40,159 nt of DNA from an uncultured Bacilli bacterium (GTDB taxonomy: Bacteria > Bacillota_I > Bacilli_A > RF39 > UBA660): assembly GCA_947628435.1 (NCBI GenBank), contig CANQZW010000010.1, positions 1 to 40,159 of the forward strand. Reading direction: 5' to 3'. The notes beneath the pieces are model-generated. The model worked only from the letters and a program-made list of their open reading frames with translations. It had not been told where the DNA came from and made no database searches. A program made the position numbers and the translations under genes. Below are positions 31,726 through 40,159 of this stretch, piece after piece. How positions within the stretch are numbered: position 1 is the stretch's first letter; each line of letters starts with the position of its first letter.

Positions 31726-33492
31726 CTACTGATTAATATTTCCAGTTCCTAATAAATATTTTTGAACTAATAATAAGTCTTTTATCGTTATAGCACCATC
31801 ATGAGAAACGTCTGATGCTTCTTTATATGATCCGGTTAAATCTTGTGATCCAAGTAAGTATTTTTGAACTAATAATAAGTCTTTAATACCTATTGCACCA
31901 TCACCTGATAAATCACCATAAACCGCTACTTGGAAAGCTCTATTATCGATACTTATAATATCACCAGTTGCAACTATACCACTCATTTTAGATCCCCAAG
32001 CACTATTTAAAGTACTAATTTCACCACCTTGTTTTTGAAGGTTAGCTTTAATTGCACTTATATCTTGTCCATAAGTAACACCAGTTATATACCCACTAGA
32101 TAATCTGTATCCACTATTTGATACCTTAGTTTCAGGACTTATTGTTGGTTGTTTAGCTTCACTACTATTTCCATTTTGATTTGAATCTTTTTCTTGAGGA
32201 GTTGTTGAACCTCCAACAGTATCAGTTCTTGAAACCTTAAAAGCAGAATCTGGTCTATTATTATAAACTGGTATAACAAAATTATAGTTATCATTTAATT
32301 TGTTATTATCACTATATGATTTAAAAATATTAGATGACTCTGACTGCGGAGCCATAATATTAGTCATGTACTGATGTGTATAAACCTTATATACTTTTCC
32401 ACTTGAAACGTTAAATTTTTGAAAATATAACGTATCTTGTCCTTTATTAATATAAGATGCGCCAATCCATTTAGCACCCTCAGTAATGGCCTTTTGAATA
32501 GAATCCCAACCATTATCCTTAGCGTATTGTAATCCTTTTATATAATTATCAACCCCACTTGTTGCATATATATTATAAAAATTATAATATCCTTCATAAC
32601 CTGGCACTTTTCCACTTGATGCTGATGAACCCTTTGTTCCCATCTCTTGAAGTGCACGAGATGCTAAGTGAATGGATGATACACCTGATTCTTTCCCAGC
32701 TTCTATAAAGGCCTCAGCATAAGTCTTACTATTTCCATTTTCAGTAAATGAGCCCTCCATAAAAGTACCATTTAATAATTTTTGTACTGATGAATCCTCA
32801 TTAGAATTATACTTTAAACTTTGAAACATAAATACGTTTTTTTCAGTTAAAAAGTTTCTTGGATCCATAAAGTACTTAACTGCATCTTTACAAGGAGCAT
32901 ACCAACTTGTACCATCTACTACTATTCCATTAGGATTTAAACTATCTTTAAATATTAAAGAAGGATATAAACTACTAATTGCGCTGGTACCCTTTTGGCT
33001 TTCCGCATCAGCAGACGCCTCCCATTCAAGGTTAGTATAATCAGCTTTATAAGTCCAAGTAGGATGAATAGCATGTAACTTTCTTAAATAAGGTTTATAA
33101 CTTTCTGGAAACGAACTTATACTTTGTTCAAAAGACGAATCATCGCTATATGAATAAGTTTTTTTATCATACATACAAGCTTTTGCAACATAACCTGTGT
33201 ACTGTCTTGCAGCATAATCAAACCTAACTGCATACCAATCTTGGTTTTGCAAACCATTATTAGGACCCTTTACGGTCTTTATATATTCAAGTTCTTGGTT
33301 TTGTGAAACAAAAACATCATCATTACCATTTTTAATCGCACTTACCAAATCACTTGGTGATGTTCTTACCTTACATTTATATCTTACGGTATAAACGTCA
33401 TATGAAGCAGCTTTTACTTTTGATACTGAAACAAAACATAAAAGTGTAATAACAAAAATAAATATTAATTTATAACCTTTAGTATTCTTCAT
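31726..33492 (-). CDS. Secreted N-acetylglucosaminidase with SH3-like and dockerin domains
   Basis: A peptidoglycan hydrolase. Signal peptide ~1-28; SH3-like wall-binding domain (~30-115); glucosaminidase domain (~130-420: LRKLHAIHPTWTYKADY, FMDPRNFLTEKNVFMFQSL, SIHLASRALQEMG, YNFYNIYA, YVTHQYMTNI-like, YNFVIPVYNN); a Ser/Thr/Asn linker; a small beta module (~465-525: SGYITGVTYGQDI); and a type I dockerin with two calcium loops, DLSGDGAIGIKD (~527) and DVSHDGAITIKD (~561), each followed by LLLVQKYLLG. It has no anchor of its own. Cotranscribed with the cohesin-like protein. An extended -10 (TGT-TATAAT, 33516-33524) lies upstream. Confidence 0.9.
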   Translation of the reverse strand: MKNTKGYKLIFIFVITLLCFVSVSKVKAASYDVYTVRYKCKVRTSPSDLVSAIKNGNDDVFVSQNQELEYIKTVKGPNNGLQNQDWYAVRFDYAARQYTGYVAKACMYDKKTYSYSDDSSFEQSISSFPESYKPYLRKLHAIHPTWTYKADYTNLEWEASADAESQKGTSAISSLYPSLIFKDSLNPNGIVVDGTSWYAPCKDAVKYFMDPRNFLTEKNVFMFQSLKYNSNEDSSVQKLLNGTFMEGSFTENGNSKTYAEAFIEAGKESGVSSIHLASRALQEMGTKGSSASSGKVPGYEGYYNFYNIYATSGVDNYIKGLQYAKDNGWDSIQKAITEGAKWIGASYINKGQDTLYFQKFNVSSGKVYKVYTHQYMTNIMAPQSESSNIFKSYSDNNKLNDNYNFVIPVYNNRPDSAFKVSRTDTVGGSTTPQEKDSNQNGNSSEAKQPTISPETKVSNSGYRLSSGYITGVTYGQDISAIKANLQKQGGEISTLNSAWGSKMSGIVATGDIISIDNRAFQVAVYGDLSGDGAIGIKDLLLVQKYLLGSQDLTGSYKEASDVSHDGAITIKDLLLVQKYLLGTGNINQ

Positions 33493-33515
33493 ATAACCAA
33501 CTCCTACTAAGATTG

Positions 33516-33524
33516 ATTATAACA
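33516..33524 (-). promoter_or_regulatory. Extended -10 promoter of the glucosaminidase/cohesin-like operon
   Basis: TGT-TATAAT on the minus strand with a weak -35. It faces the divergent LCP promoter across a 218-bp intergenic region rich in A/T. Confidence 0.5.
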
Positions 33525-33658
33525 TAAAAATTACTTATTTTGTTAAATCTAGATGAATTTTAGGATTTTTTGTAAATTATTGTAAATATAAAAAATAATA
33601 ATTTATTATAAATAAAGCAATTATAATAATAAGATTAATATTTATAATTTTGATATAA

Positions 33659-33687
33659 TTGTCTTTTAAAAAGTTTTATTGTATAAT
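33659..33687 (+). promoter_or_regulatory. Promoter of the LCP gene
   Basis: TTGTCT (33659-33664), 17-bp spacer, TATAAT (33682-33687). GAGGTG lies before the start codon. Confidence 0.7.
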
Positions 33688-33710
33688 TACATAGTATTTG
33701 AGGTGTTGTT

Positions 33711-35339
33711 ATGGAAAAGAAAAAAAAGAAATTTAAAAAAACATCCATCTTGGTTTTGATATTTTTAATAGCAAGCTATATATCAAGTGGATACTTTGTA
33801 AATGAAATATATTATTATAATTCATCAAAAAGTTTTATGACTTACGTTGTATACGCAGTAATATTACTAATATCGCTTATTTTAGTTATATTTACCTATC
33901 AAGGATTTAAATGTATAAAAAAGAATAAAACAAAAAGATATGTATGTTACTTTATATTTATCTTTTTACTTATTGCATCAGAAGTTTTTATAACTATAAA
34001 TATTAATAAGATAAATAGTTCTTTATCAAAAATAGTAAAAAACGAAACGGGTTATTCAACTAGCTTAATAACTTTAAAAAACTCATCATTATCATCAATA
34101 TCAGATATTAAAGATGAAAAAATAGGAATAATAAATGATTATGATAACGTTGAGGGTTACACCCTTGCTATGGAAGCTGTTAAAGAAGAAAAAATAAATA
34201 AAGATAATTTAATAAAATATGATGATTATACTACCATGATAGATGATTTGTATGAAGAAAAAATAGACGCAATGTTTGCAAGTTCATCATACGTATCTTT
34301 ATTTGCAAACGAAGAAGGTTTTGAAAATATTGCAAGCGTAACAAAAGTAATTTATGAAAAAAGTAAAAAAACATCATCTAATAAAAAAACTACAACTAAT
34401 AAAACGTTAGATGAACCATTTACAATTCTTATCATGGGAGTTGATTCAAGCTCAAACTCTTTATCAAAGAGTAATTCATTTAACGGTGATACTTTAATGT
34501 TAATAACCTTTAATCCAAGTACAATGAATGCTACCATACTAAGTATTCCAAGAGATACTAGGGTACCTATTGTTTGTACTAAGTATAAATCAAAAAATAA
34601 AATTAATTCAGCGGCATTATATGGTGCAGACTGCGTAATGGATACCATAACAAACTTTACTGGTATAAAAATCGATTACTGGGCAAAAGTTAATTTCCAA
34701 GGAGTAATTTCACTTGTTAACGCATTAGGCGGAATTGAAGTTGACGTGCCATACGCTTTTTGTGAAAGTGATGCAAAAAGAAGATTTGGTAACAATACCA
34801 TATATATAGAAAAAGGTTTACAAACCCTAAATGGAGATCAAGCGTTAGCCTTTGCAAGAAACAGGCATCCTTGGCCTGCGTATTGTGGTAAGAAATATTC
34901 AAATTACACAAGTAACGATTTCGTAAGAGGACAAAATCAACAACAAATAGTAAAAGCTATAATGAATAAATTAAAAAATATTAATAGTTTATCTAAAATA
35001 TATGATATTTTAAACATAGTTGGAGATAACATTGATACCAACATAGATAAAGATACGATGATAACAGGTTTTGATACCTTTAAAAACATAATATTTAACT
35101 CTAAAAACATTAATAATGATGATTTTATAGGTACTCAAAGATTATACTTATCGGGTTATGATAATTCAATAAATGGTATTTATTACTTCGAATACTACGA
35201 TGGAAGTTTAAAAGAAATAACAGACGCAATGAAGATAAACCTAGAACTTAAAAAGCCAGAAATGGACAAAGAGTTTTCCTTTTCAATTAATAAGCCTTAT
35301 GAAAGTACGCAAATAGGAAAAGGAGTATATAAAAAATAA
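33711..35339 (+). CDS. LytR-CpsA-Psr (LCP) family ligase with extra substrate-binding-like domain
   Basis: LCP enzymes attach lipid-linked glycopolymers to peptidoglycan or surface protein. Three N-terminal membrane helices (~11-31, 43-63, 78-98). Residues ~110-215 look like a piece of a type 2 periplasmic binding fold (LKNSSLSSISDIKDEKIGI, VEGYTLAMEAV, YDDYTTMIDDLYEEKIDAMF). The LCP domain (~236-430) has FTILIMGVDSS, GDTLMLITFNP, ILSIPRDTRV, KINSAALYG, LNGDQALAFARNRH and DFVRGQNQQQ. The usual LCP has one helix and no binding domain, so this is an expanded architecture. It probably acts on polymers made by the neighbouring genes. Confidence 0.92.
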   Translation: MEKKKKKFKKTSILVLIFLIASYISSGYFVNEIYYYNSSKSFMTYVVYAVILLISLILVIFTYQGFKCIKKNKTKRYVCYFIFIFLLIASEVFITININKINSSLSKIVKNETGYSTSLITLKNSSLSSISDIKDEKIGIINDYDNVEGYTLAMEAVKEEKINKDNLIKYDDYTTMIDDLYEEKIDAMFASSSYVSLFANEEGFENIASVTKVIYEKSKKTSSNKKTTTNKTLDEPFTILIMGVDSSSNSLSKSNSFNGDTLMLITFNPSTMNATILSIPRDTRVPIVCTKYKSKNKINSAALYGADCVMDTITNFTGIKIDYWAKVNFQGVISLVNALGGIEVDVPYAFCESDAKRRFGNNTIYIEKGLQTLNGDQALAFARNRHPWPAYCGKKYSNYTSNDFVRGQNQQQIVKAIMNKLKNINSLSKIYDILNIVGDNIDTNIDKDTMITGFDTFKNIIFNSKNINNDDFIGTQRLYLSGYDNSINGIYYFEYYDGSLKEITDAMKINLELKKPEMDKEFSFSINKPYESTQIGKGVYKK

Positions 35340-35346
35340 TATCTAT

Positions 35347-35376
35347 ACCTACTTTCTTTTAGATAGTAGGTTTTTT
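35347..35376 (+). terminator. Terminator of the LCP gene
   Basis: Stem ACCTACT (35347-35353) / AGTAGGT (35365-35371), followed by TTTTT. Confidence 0.75.
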
Positions 35377-35417
35377 AATACTTTAATTATTGTTTTATAT
35401 TATTTTTTATAAAACAA

Positions 35418-35426
35418 TGTTATAAT
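35418..35426 (+). promoter_or_regulatory. Extended -10 promoter of the acetyltransferase gene
   Basis: TGT-TATAAT (35418-35426). A GGAGGTTGTT site follows directly before the ATG at 35448. Confidence 0.55.
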
Positions 35427-35447
35427 ACTTATATACTGGAGGTTGTT

Positions 35448-35987
35448 ATGAAATACTTAACTAAACTTAAGATGTACTTAACTGTTAGTGCGGATAAAAG
35501 AACCAATTATTTAATAAAAAAGAACGTGTTTAAAAGCGTTGGTGAAAACTTTTTTTTCCAACCAAGAATAATACCTGATGAACCTAGGTTAATTAGTTTC
35601 GGTAATAACGTTACGGTTGCATCAGGAGTTACTTTTGTTACTCATGATGTAATTGATAAAGTATTAAATAAAATGGATTATAATTTTAACTTTAACTATA
35701 ATTGCGCTCCTATTTATGTTGGTAATAATGTTTTTATAGGATGTAACGTAACTATCCTGCCAAACGTTAAAATTGGAAATAACGTTATTATTGCAGCAGG
35801 ATCAGTTGTTACCAAAGATGTTTTAGATAATACCATAGTTGGCGGGAATCCCGCTAAAAAAATTGGTGAGTTTGAAAATTATGTTAAAGAAAGAAAAAAA
35901 ATAAATGATAAATTAATTTACCCTAGCAGCGAAAACGAAGTAAACATTATATGGGAAAACTTTAAAAAAGAAAAAGAAATGAAATAA
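35448..35987 (+). CDS. Hexapeptide-repeat O-acetyltransferase, 179 aa
   Basis: A left-handed beta-helix acyltransferase of the LbH/maltose-galactoside acetyltransferase type, likely acetylating a surface glycan sugar. Hexapeptide rungs: ISFGNNVTVASGVTF, VTHD (catalytic His region), APIYVGNNVFIGCNVTILP, NVKIGNNVIIAAGSVV, TKDVLDNTIVGGNPAKKIG. The VGGNPAKKI ending is the family hallmark. GGAGG precedes the ATG. It runs convergently into the ligase/polymerase-like gene. Confidence 0.9.
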   Translation: MKYLTKLKMYLTVSADKRTNYLIKKNVFKSVGENFFFQPRIIPDEPRLISFGNNVTVASGVTFVTHDVIDKVLNKMDYNFNFNYNCAPIYVGNNVFIGCNVTILPNVKIGNNVIIAAGSVVTKDVLDNTIVGGNPAKKIGEFENYVKERKKINDKLIYPSSENEVNIIWENFKKEKEMK

Positions 35988-36010
35988 CTATTTAACATTC
36001 ATTTCTTTTT
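35973..36010. terminator. Bidirectional terminator between converging genes
   Basis: Perfect 11-bp stem AAAGAAATGAA (35973-35983) / TTCATTTCTTT (35998-36008) with T-rich flank. It overlaps the ends of both genes. Confidence 0.75.
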
Positions 36011-37272
36011 TTTATATTAAACATAAAATATGAAATACCTATTATGGTAACTACAAAAATCGAAACTGAAGGAGTCTCTAAAACATGCCCTGCTAATAAT
36101 GCACTTAATATTGAAATAATAATGGAAATTATTAAAGAAGACTTATTAATATCAAAGAAGTTCTCTTTAATTTTATTAAAATAAGATTTAATTATTTTAT
36201 AAACAAACTTAAAGTATAAATAATAAATAATAATAAACCCTACTATACCTTGATGAATTATCGTAACAAAAAAATCCATCTCAGAAGTCTTTAACTGCTC
36301 ATCAGCTAAAACGTAGCCTATACCAAATAGTTTCTGCATTAAAGAAGCTTTTTTAAAGGTGCTAAACGAGTTTTTTAAAAACGTTAGTCTTGAGCTAAAG
36401 ATAAAATGATCGAAGTTCTTAAAGGTAAATAAATCTCCAATTGATTTAATACCTAAAAAGTTTAAATGAATAACTAAATTTTTATAAAAGGCTGTTTTTG
36501 GTAATATTATAATTAGTAATACAACAGATAAGGTAACAAATAGAGTTAATAATATTAGCCACTTATATTTTTTTTCTTTTATTAATTTAAGTAATACTAA
36601 TATAAAATAATATAAAAGTACGATTATTAAGCATAATATAGGTGCTTTTGTTCCCATAGTTAAAATTATATATAAATATATAATAGAAAATATACTTAGT
36701 AATATTATCTTTTTTTCTTTGATTAAATATGCTACTAAAATTGGCATAATAAAACTCAATACACTTCCAACTGCGTTAGCAGAATAAAAAAAGCCTACGC
36801 TGCCTACTTTTGAGTATGCATATGATTTAAAACCAATGTTTAAAACATCAGGAATAAATAAAAGAAATAAATATATGATTAAAACTCTACATAAATGTTT
36901 GATATTAAAATTATTATCATTAAATAAATTTAATACGTATACTATCATTATAGGTAAATATATATTTTTAATTAACATAGATAATTCAAAAGTGATATTA
37001 CCATCTTTTTTAAACAAAAAGTTAGTTAATAAAAACATCATACTATATAACAAAATTATAACTATATATTTAATATTGCACCTTTTTATAAAAAGGATAT
37101 AGTATAAAAGATACGCTAAAAATAATGTTTTAATAACAGAAGATACTCCAAACGTTACGTTATAATTTAACATTATCCCAGTAATAGCATCAAGAACTGG
37201 CTGCATATATAAAAATATAGTAAATATTAAAAAACTTTTTTTATCAATAAACTTATTTATTTTACTAATCAT
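35992..37272 (-). CDS. O-antigen ligase/polymerase-like membrane protein (Wzy_C type)
   Basis: A polytopic membrane protein of 426 aa with about 11-12 helices. The centre has the large extracellular loop characteristic of Wzy/WaaL proteins (~250-335), with SSRLTFLKNSFSTFKKAS, LFGIGYVLA and a conserved His in FVTIIHQGIVGFIII. MGTKAPILCLIIVLL is the conserved preceding helix region. It likely polymerises or transfers lipid-linked oligosaccharides. Specificity is unknown. GGTAGGTG precedes the ATG. Confidence 0.8.
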   Translation of the reverse strand: MISKINKFIDKKSFLIFTIFLYMQPVLDAITGIMLNYNVTFGVSSVIKTLFLAYLLYYILFIKRCNIKYIVIILLYSMMFLLTNFLFKKDGNITFELSMLIKNIYLPIMIVYVLNLFNDNNFNIKHLCRVLIIYLFLLFIPDVLNIGFKSYAYSKVGSVGFFYSANAVGSVLSFIMPILVAYLIKEKKIILLSIFSIIYLYIILTMGTKAPILCLIIVLLYYFILVLLKLIKEKKYKWLILLTLFVTLSVVLLIIILPKTAFYKNLVIHLNFLGIKSIGDLFTFKNFDHFIFSSRLTFLKNSFSTFKKASLMQKLFGIGYVLADEQLKTSEMDFFVTIIHQGIVGFIIIYYLYFKFVYKIIKSYFNKIKENFFDINKSSLIISIIISILSALLAGHVLETPSVSIFVVTIIGISYFMFNIKKRNEC

Positions 37273-37340
37273 AAAGCACCTACCTTACGATATTTATTTT
37301 ATCATTTATTACGTTATAAATAAAGAAATAATTATAATAA

Positions 37341-37363
37341 AAGAACTAGAATAACTAGCTCTT
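37341..37363 (-). terminator. Terminator of the ltaS-like operon
   Basis: Stem AAGAACTAG (37341-37349) / CTAGCTCTT (37355-37363), one G-U pair, followed by TTTTATT on the minus strand. It overlaps the stop codon of the 203-aa gene. Confidence 0.6.
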
Positions 37364-37973
37364 AGTCCATTTCAACTACGTATAATTTTTTATCTTGTTT
37401 TACGATTATCATATTAGCATTACTTTCATAACCTAAATCTTGTTTATAAGACCAACTAATAGTTACCTTATAAGCGTTATTATCAACCGTCTTATCAGCA
37501 TACTTAAATTCCGTTTTTTCTAACGTAACATCATCAATACTACTTACTTCTGGTAATTCTTGGTTACGATCATCAGTTTTTACTTGTAAATACTTATAAA
37601 ACGTACTTCTTGCTTCTTCTATGAAATTATCTTTCATATCATCCTTAATAAACTCAGTACCACCGATATCATTTTTAGATAACTTATTACTTAAAGTATA
37701 AAAATCAATTATAAATAACTTAGCAACAGACTTAGCATACGCATCATAATCAACCTCATCCTTAGTTAAGATATCATTTAATTTATCAAATTCATCTTTG
37801 TATAATTCAGTTTCATTTTCTTTTAAATTATAACCATATTTATTTATTTTCTTTATTACTTTTACTTCTTTTTCATTTTCATTTGAAAATAATAATGTAT
37901 AAGCAAAATAACCTAAAACTACGATTATAATAGCAACTAATATAAATATTAATATTTTTTTACTTTTCTTCAT
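37362..37973 (-). CDS. Membrane-anchored extracellular protein of unknown function, 203 aa
   Basis: A single N-terminal membrane helix (~7-29) with KKSKK before it and no lipobox, then an extracytoplasmic domain (~35-203) with KYGYNLKENETELYKDEF, AKSVAKLFIIDFYTLSNKL and the final strands YKVTISWSY, IIVKQDKKLYVVEMD. The C-terminal part looks like a small alpha+beta (NTF2-like) fold, but this is a guess. It overlaps the ltaS-like gene by 14 bp, so it is coupled to it and may help that enzyme. Confidence 0.8.
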   Translation of the reverse strand: MKKSKKILIFILVAIIIVVLGYFAYTLLFSNENEKEVKVIKKINKYGYNLKENETELYKDEFDKLNDILTKDEVDYDAYAKSVAKLFIIDFYTLSNKLSKNDIGGTEFIKDDMKDNFIEEARSTFYKYLQVKTDDRNQELPEVSSIDDVTLEKTEFKYADKTVDNNAYKVTISWSYKQDLGYESNANMIIVKQDKKLYVVEMD

Positions 37974-40011
37974 TTTTTTCTCCCGACTCTAAGTCATACA
38001 CAATTATTGAATCAGATACCTCGAGTAACTTATTAGCATACGCCTTATTATTATCTATTTCTTCTTTGGTTACAACACTATCCTTAAAAAGATAATGTTC
38101 ATCTTTTTGGGCATTATAATACATCTTATCAGTTATCCAGTTACCATTAGGAAAAACTACTATGTTGTCATTTTTACTAAAGATATCATGACCTAAAGCA
38201 TACTTATAACTAAAGTTTAGCATGTTAGCTAAAGTTGGCATAGCATCATACATTCCCATTACTTTATCAACTTTTTTGTTTAAAAGTTTATCTCCCTTAC
38301 TGTTTTTAGTCCATATTATAAATGGAACTTTTCTATTTAACTCATAATTATAATAATCTACGTCAACGTATCTTTCATCATCTTTATCATACTGTTTTCC
38401 TGTTTCAAAATCATAATTATAAAAGTAACGATACTCGCTTTTAGCTATTTTAGCATCATGGTCACCATATATAACTATGGCAGTATTTTCAAGTAAACCA
38501 GCGGAATCTAATTCATCAATAAATTCTCCTAAAGCAGAATCTGCATAATGAACTGCCTTAAAATAATTTCCTAGTTCCCTTCCTTCCATGAAAGGTAACG
38601 TAACTTCTTTTACACTTCCGTCTTCTTCGGTTACCTCTTTTTTATAATCAACCGTATAATCTCCATACTTATCGCCTTCATCCCAAGGAGTATGGTTAGT
38701 TAACGTAATTAAAGTTATGTAATAATTATTATTTTCTTCACTAATTTTTTTGATTTTTTCTACCGACTGCTTAAAGAACTCCTTATCTGAAAGTCCCATA
38801 CCTAATATTTTACTTTCATCAGAATAATCAAAACTACTTTTAGCATAAAGCTTATTATAACCTAACGTTTTATGCATAACCTCCCTATTCCAAAACGTTC
38901 CGTTATTAGCATGCATACTTGCGGTATAATATCCTTTTTTACTTAGTATGTTAGGCATAGCCTCATAAGTTCTATCCCAGTAATTGACAAAAACGGTACC
39001 AGTTGAAGCAGGAAGTAGTGACGTATTAAAAGTAAATTCTGTATCACTAGAGGTTCCAACACTTACTTGAGGATAATAATTTGAGAAGAATAATCCCTCA
39101 CTAGCTAATCTGTTTAAATTCGGGGTTAACTCCATGTTATTAAACGATAAAGTCATATCATGAGTCATAATACTTTCAGCATGAATAACAATGATATTTT
39201 TACCCTCCAAAATGTTTGAATACTCATTTTTTTCTATAACTTCAGTACTTTTCTTTTCTTCATAAAATTCCCTTACCGTCTTTGATGCATTATCATAACC
39301 AAAAAGACTTGTAAACTTAGACTCAGTACTTTTTATTGCATCGTTTAACTGATATACATAAATACCAAATCTTTCAACCAAATACTCCCTGTTCCATTGT
39401 TTTTTTAACCTACTATAATCTGCGGATTTCATTAAGATTATGGTAATAAAAATAGAAAATGCACCTAAAATAATTGTATTTAAAAATCTTTTTTTACCTT
39501 TTTCTATTTTATCTACGAAATTATAATATTTCTTCTTTTTTAATAAAATATGTACTACCGGAAGAACAATTAGTGGAAAAATTAATAATACGTCCTTAAA
39601 CTTAATTAAAGTAGTTACGACTGCTCCATCCATTTCACCTAAAAAAGAAGCCGTTGATAAAAGAGAAAAAGACGCAAAAGAAACATAATTTTCATAATAT
39701 ACGGCATTTATTATGCAAGTTAATGTCATAACTATCGTAAGCGGCATTAATACTCTAAACTGTTTTTTTGGCTTTACTAAATAAGCAAAAGAACCAACAA
39801 CAAGAATAAAAGCTAAATCCGCAATCATCGCCTTTATGCTAAAATAATTACCCATCGTAACAATTCTAAGTAACCATGAATTTATTAAATTAATCAAAAC
39901 AAAAGTAATAAATAAAACGTTAGTTTTAATATATAAAATAAAACTAATGTTTCTAAATTTATTAATTATTTTATCCTTTATTTTGCATACAATATTTACT
40001 AATTTATTCAT
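37960..40011 (-). CDS. LtaS-like lipoteichoic acid synthase family protein
   Basis: A phosphoglycerol-transferase-type membrane enzyme of the alkaline phosphatase superfamily. Five or so N-terminal helices (~30-200), then the extracellular sulfatase-like domain: IVIHAES (metal-binding Glu), GTSSDTEFTFNTSLLP (nucleophile region), FWNREVM, ITLTNHTPW, IVIYGDHDAKI (metal Asp-His). Where staphylococcal LtaS has its catalytic Thr (GKTSD), this protein has Ser (GTSSD). It probably extends a polyglycerol-phosphate-like polymer. I chose the second of two adjacent ATGs (40011) because GGAGG is five bases away; the first (40014) is only two bases away. Confidence 0.9.
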   Translation of the reverse strand: MNKLVNIVCKIKDKIINKFRNISFILYIKTNVLFITFVLINLINSWLLRIVTMGNYFSIKAMIADLAFILVVGSFAYLVKPKKQFRVLMPLTIVMTLTCIINAVYYENYVSFASFSLLSTASFLGEMDGAVVTTLIKFKDVLLIFPLIVLPVVHILLKKKKYYNFVDKIEKGKKRFLNTIILGAFSIFITIILMKSADYSRLKKQWNREYLVERFGIYVYQLNDAIKSTESKFTSLFGYDNASKTVREFYEEKKSTEVIEKNEYSNILEGKNIIVIHAESIMTHDMTLSFNNMELTPNLNRLASEGLFFSNYYPQVSVGTSSDTEFTFNTSLLPASTGTVFVNYWDRTYEAMPNILSKKGYYTASMHANNGTFWNREVMHKTLGYNKLYAKSSFDYSDESKILGMGLSDKEFFKQSVEKIKKISEENNNYYITLITLTNHTPWDEGDKYGDYTVDYKKEVTEEDGSVKEVTLPFMEGRELGNYFKAVHYADSALGEFIDELDSAGLLENTAIVIYGDHDAKIAKSEYRYFYNYDFETGKQYDKDDERYVDVDYYNYELNRKVPFIIWTKNSKGDKLLNKKVDKVMGMYDAMPTLANMLNFSYKYALGHDIFSKNDNIVVFPNGNWITDKMYYNAQKDEHYLFKDSVVTKEEIDNNKAYANKLLEVSDSIIVYDLESGEKNEEK

Positions 40012-40038
40012 CATAACCTCCGAATTCCAAGTATTATA

Positions 40039-40067
40039 ATTATAGCACTAATAAACAAACTTGTAAA
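40039..40067 (-). promoter_or_regulatory. Promoter of the ltaS-like gene
   Basis: TTTACA (-35, 40062-40067), 17-bp spacer, TATAAT (-10, 40039-40044) with a TGC extension. It is divergent from the gene at the right edge. Confidence 0.75.
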
Positions 40068-40111
40068 TTATCATATACTTAAGATTATGTAAAATAGTTT
40101 GGGGAAAAGGT

Positions 40112-40159
40112 ATGAAAAAAGGAAGACCTTTGTTAAAATGTAGTTGTACAAAACATTCG
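40112..40159 (+). CDS. Partial gene at right edge, 16 codons visible
   Basis: ATG at 40112 with GGGGAAAAGG just upstream and TAAAAT at 40090-40095 as a possible -10. The visible start reads MKKGRPLLKCSCTKHS and shows a CxC pair. Too short to identify. Confidence 0.45.
   Translation, partial: MKKGRPLLKCSCTKHS

Noticed and set aside
31740-31920. DNA repeat at the end of the glucosaminidase gene as a mobile element
   Set aside because: It is simply the two similar calcium loops of the dockerin domain.
1-40159. Genetic code 4 (TGA = Trp)
   Set aside because: All tryptophans in conserved motifs are TGG, and scpA ends at a TGA in a normal stop-start overlap.
1-40159. CRISPR array, IS element or rRNA
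   Set aside because: No regularly spaced repeats, transposase motifs or rRNA sequences were seen. The only tandem repeats are inside coding regions or at the attachment site.

Overview
The window is AT-rich DNA (by eye about a quarter G+C) with Gram-positive housekeeping genes: scpA/scpB, uppS, a TagO/WecA-type transferase, an LCP protein, an LtaS-like synthase and AGGAGG-type ribosome binding sites. All tryptophans are TGG, so nothing suggests the mycoplasma code. The best guess is an uncultured low-G+C Bacillota, perhaps a wall-bearing gut Bacilli lineage near RF39 or Erysipelotrichia. That placement is inference.

Layout. 1-1571 is the right end of an integrated element: a tyrosine recombinase (5' end off-window), an intact tRNA-Leu(CAA), candidate integrase-binding repeats and a displaced 3' half of another tRNA-Leu(CAA) that marks the attachment site. 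1806-5599 is chromosomal: a hypothetical gene, scpB-scpA, an RNHCP protein, rmuC and a small rhodanese. 5643-19914 is a minus-strand type IV secretion (T4SS) locus in three transcription blocks: a pilin-like protein; then a second pilin-like protein, VirB6-like, VirB3/PrgI-like, and a VirB4 split into two ORFs; then a 1378-residue membrane-anchored multi-hydrolase, two paralogous lipoproteins and VirD4. No relaxase is visible. 20075-21529 holds a thioredoxin-like lipoprotein, uppS and a 52-residue membrane protein with a Cys-rich tail. 21533-22830 is a decayed ORF6N region with a duplication and palindromes.

22893-25774 is the most striking part. A non-coding gene of about 600 nt on the minus strand has a TTGACA promoter, many hairpins and a terminator. 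It is followed by a coiled-coil protein gene, a small four-helix membrane protein resembling those annotated as CorB-like Mg transporters, and a lipid-type glycosyltransferase. Size and context fit the OLE RNA/OapA ribonucleoprotein system. No covariance search could be run, so the family name is inference.

25834-40014 is an envelope region: TagO-like initiating transferase, GtrB-like GT2, a GT4, a PssE/PssD (Alg13/Alg14-like) pair, a membrane-anchored cohesin-like protein, a secreted glucosaminidase ending in a dockerin, an LCP ligase, a hexapeptide acetyltransferase, an O-antigen ligase/polymerase-like protein, an anchored protein of unknown function and an LtaS-like synthase. These would build, polymerise, attach and remodel surface glycopolymers. 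The adjacent cohesin-like and dockerin proteins suggest non-covalent anchoring of the wall hydrolase.
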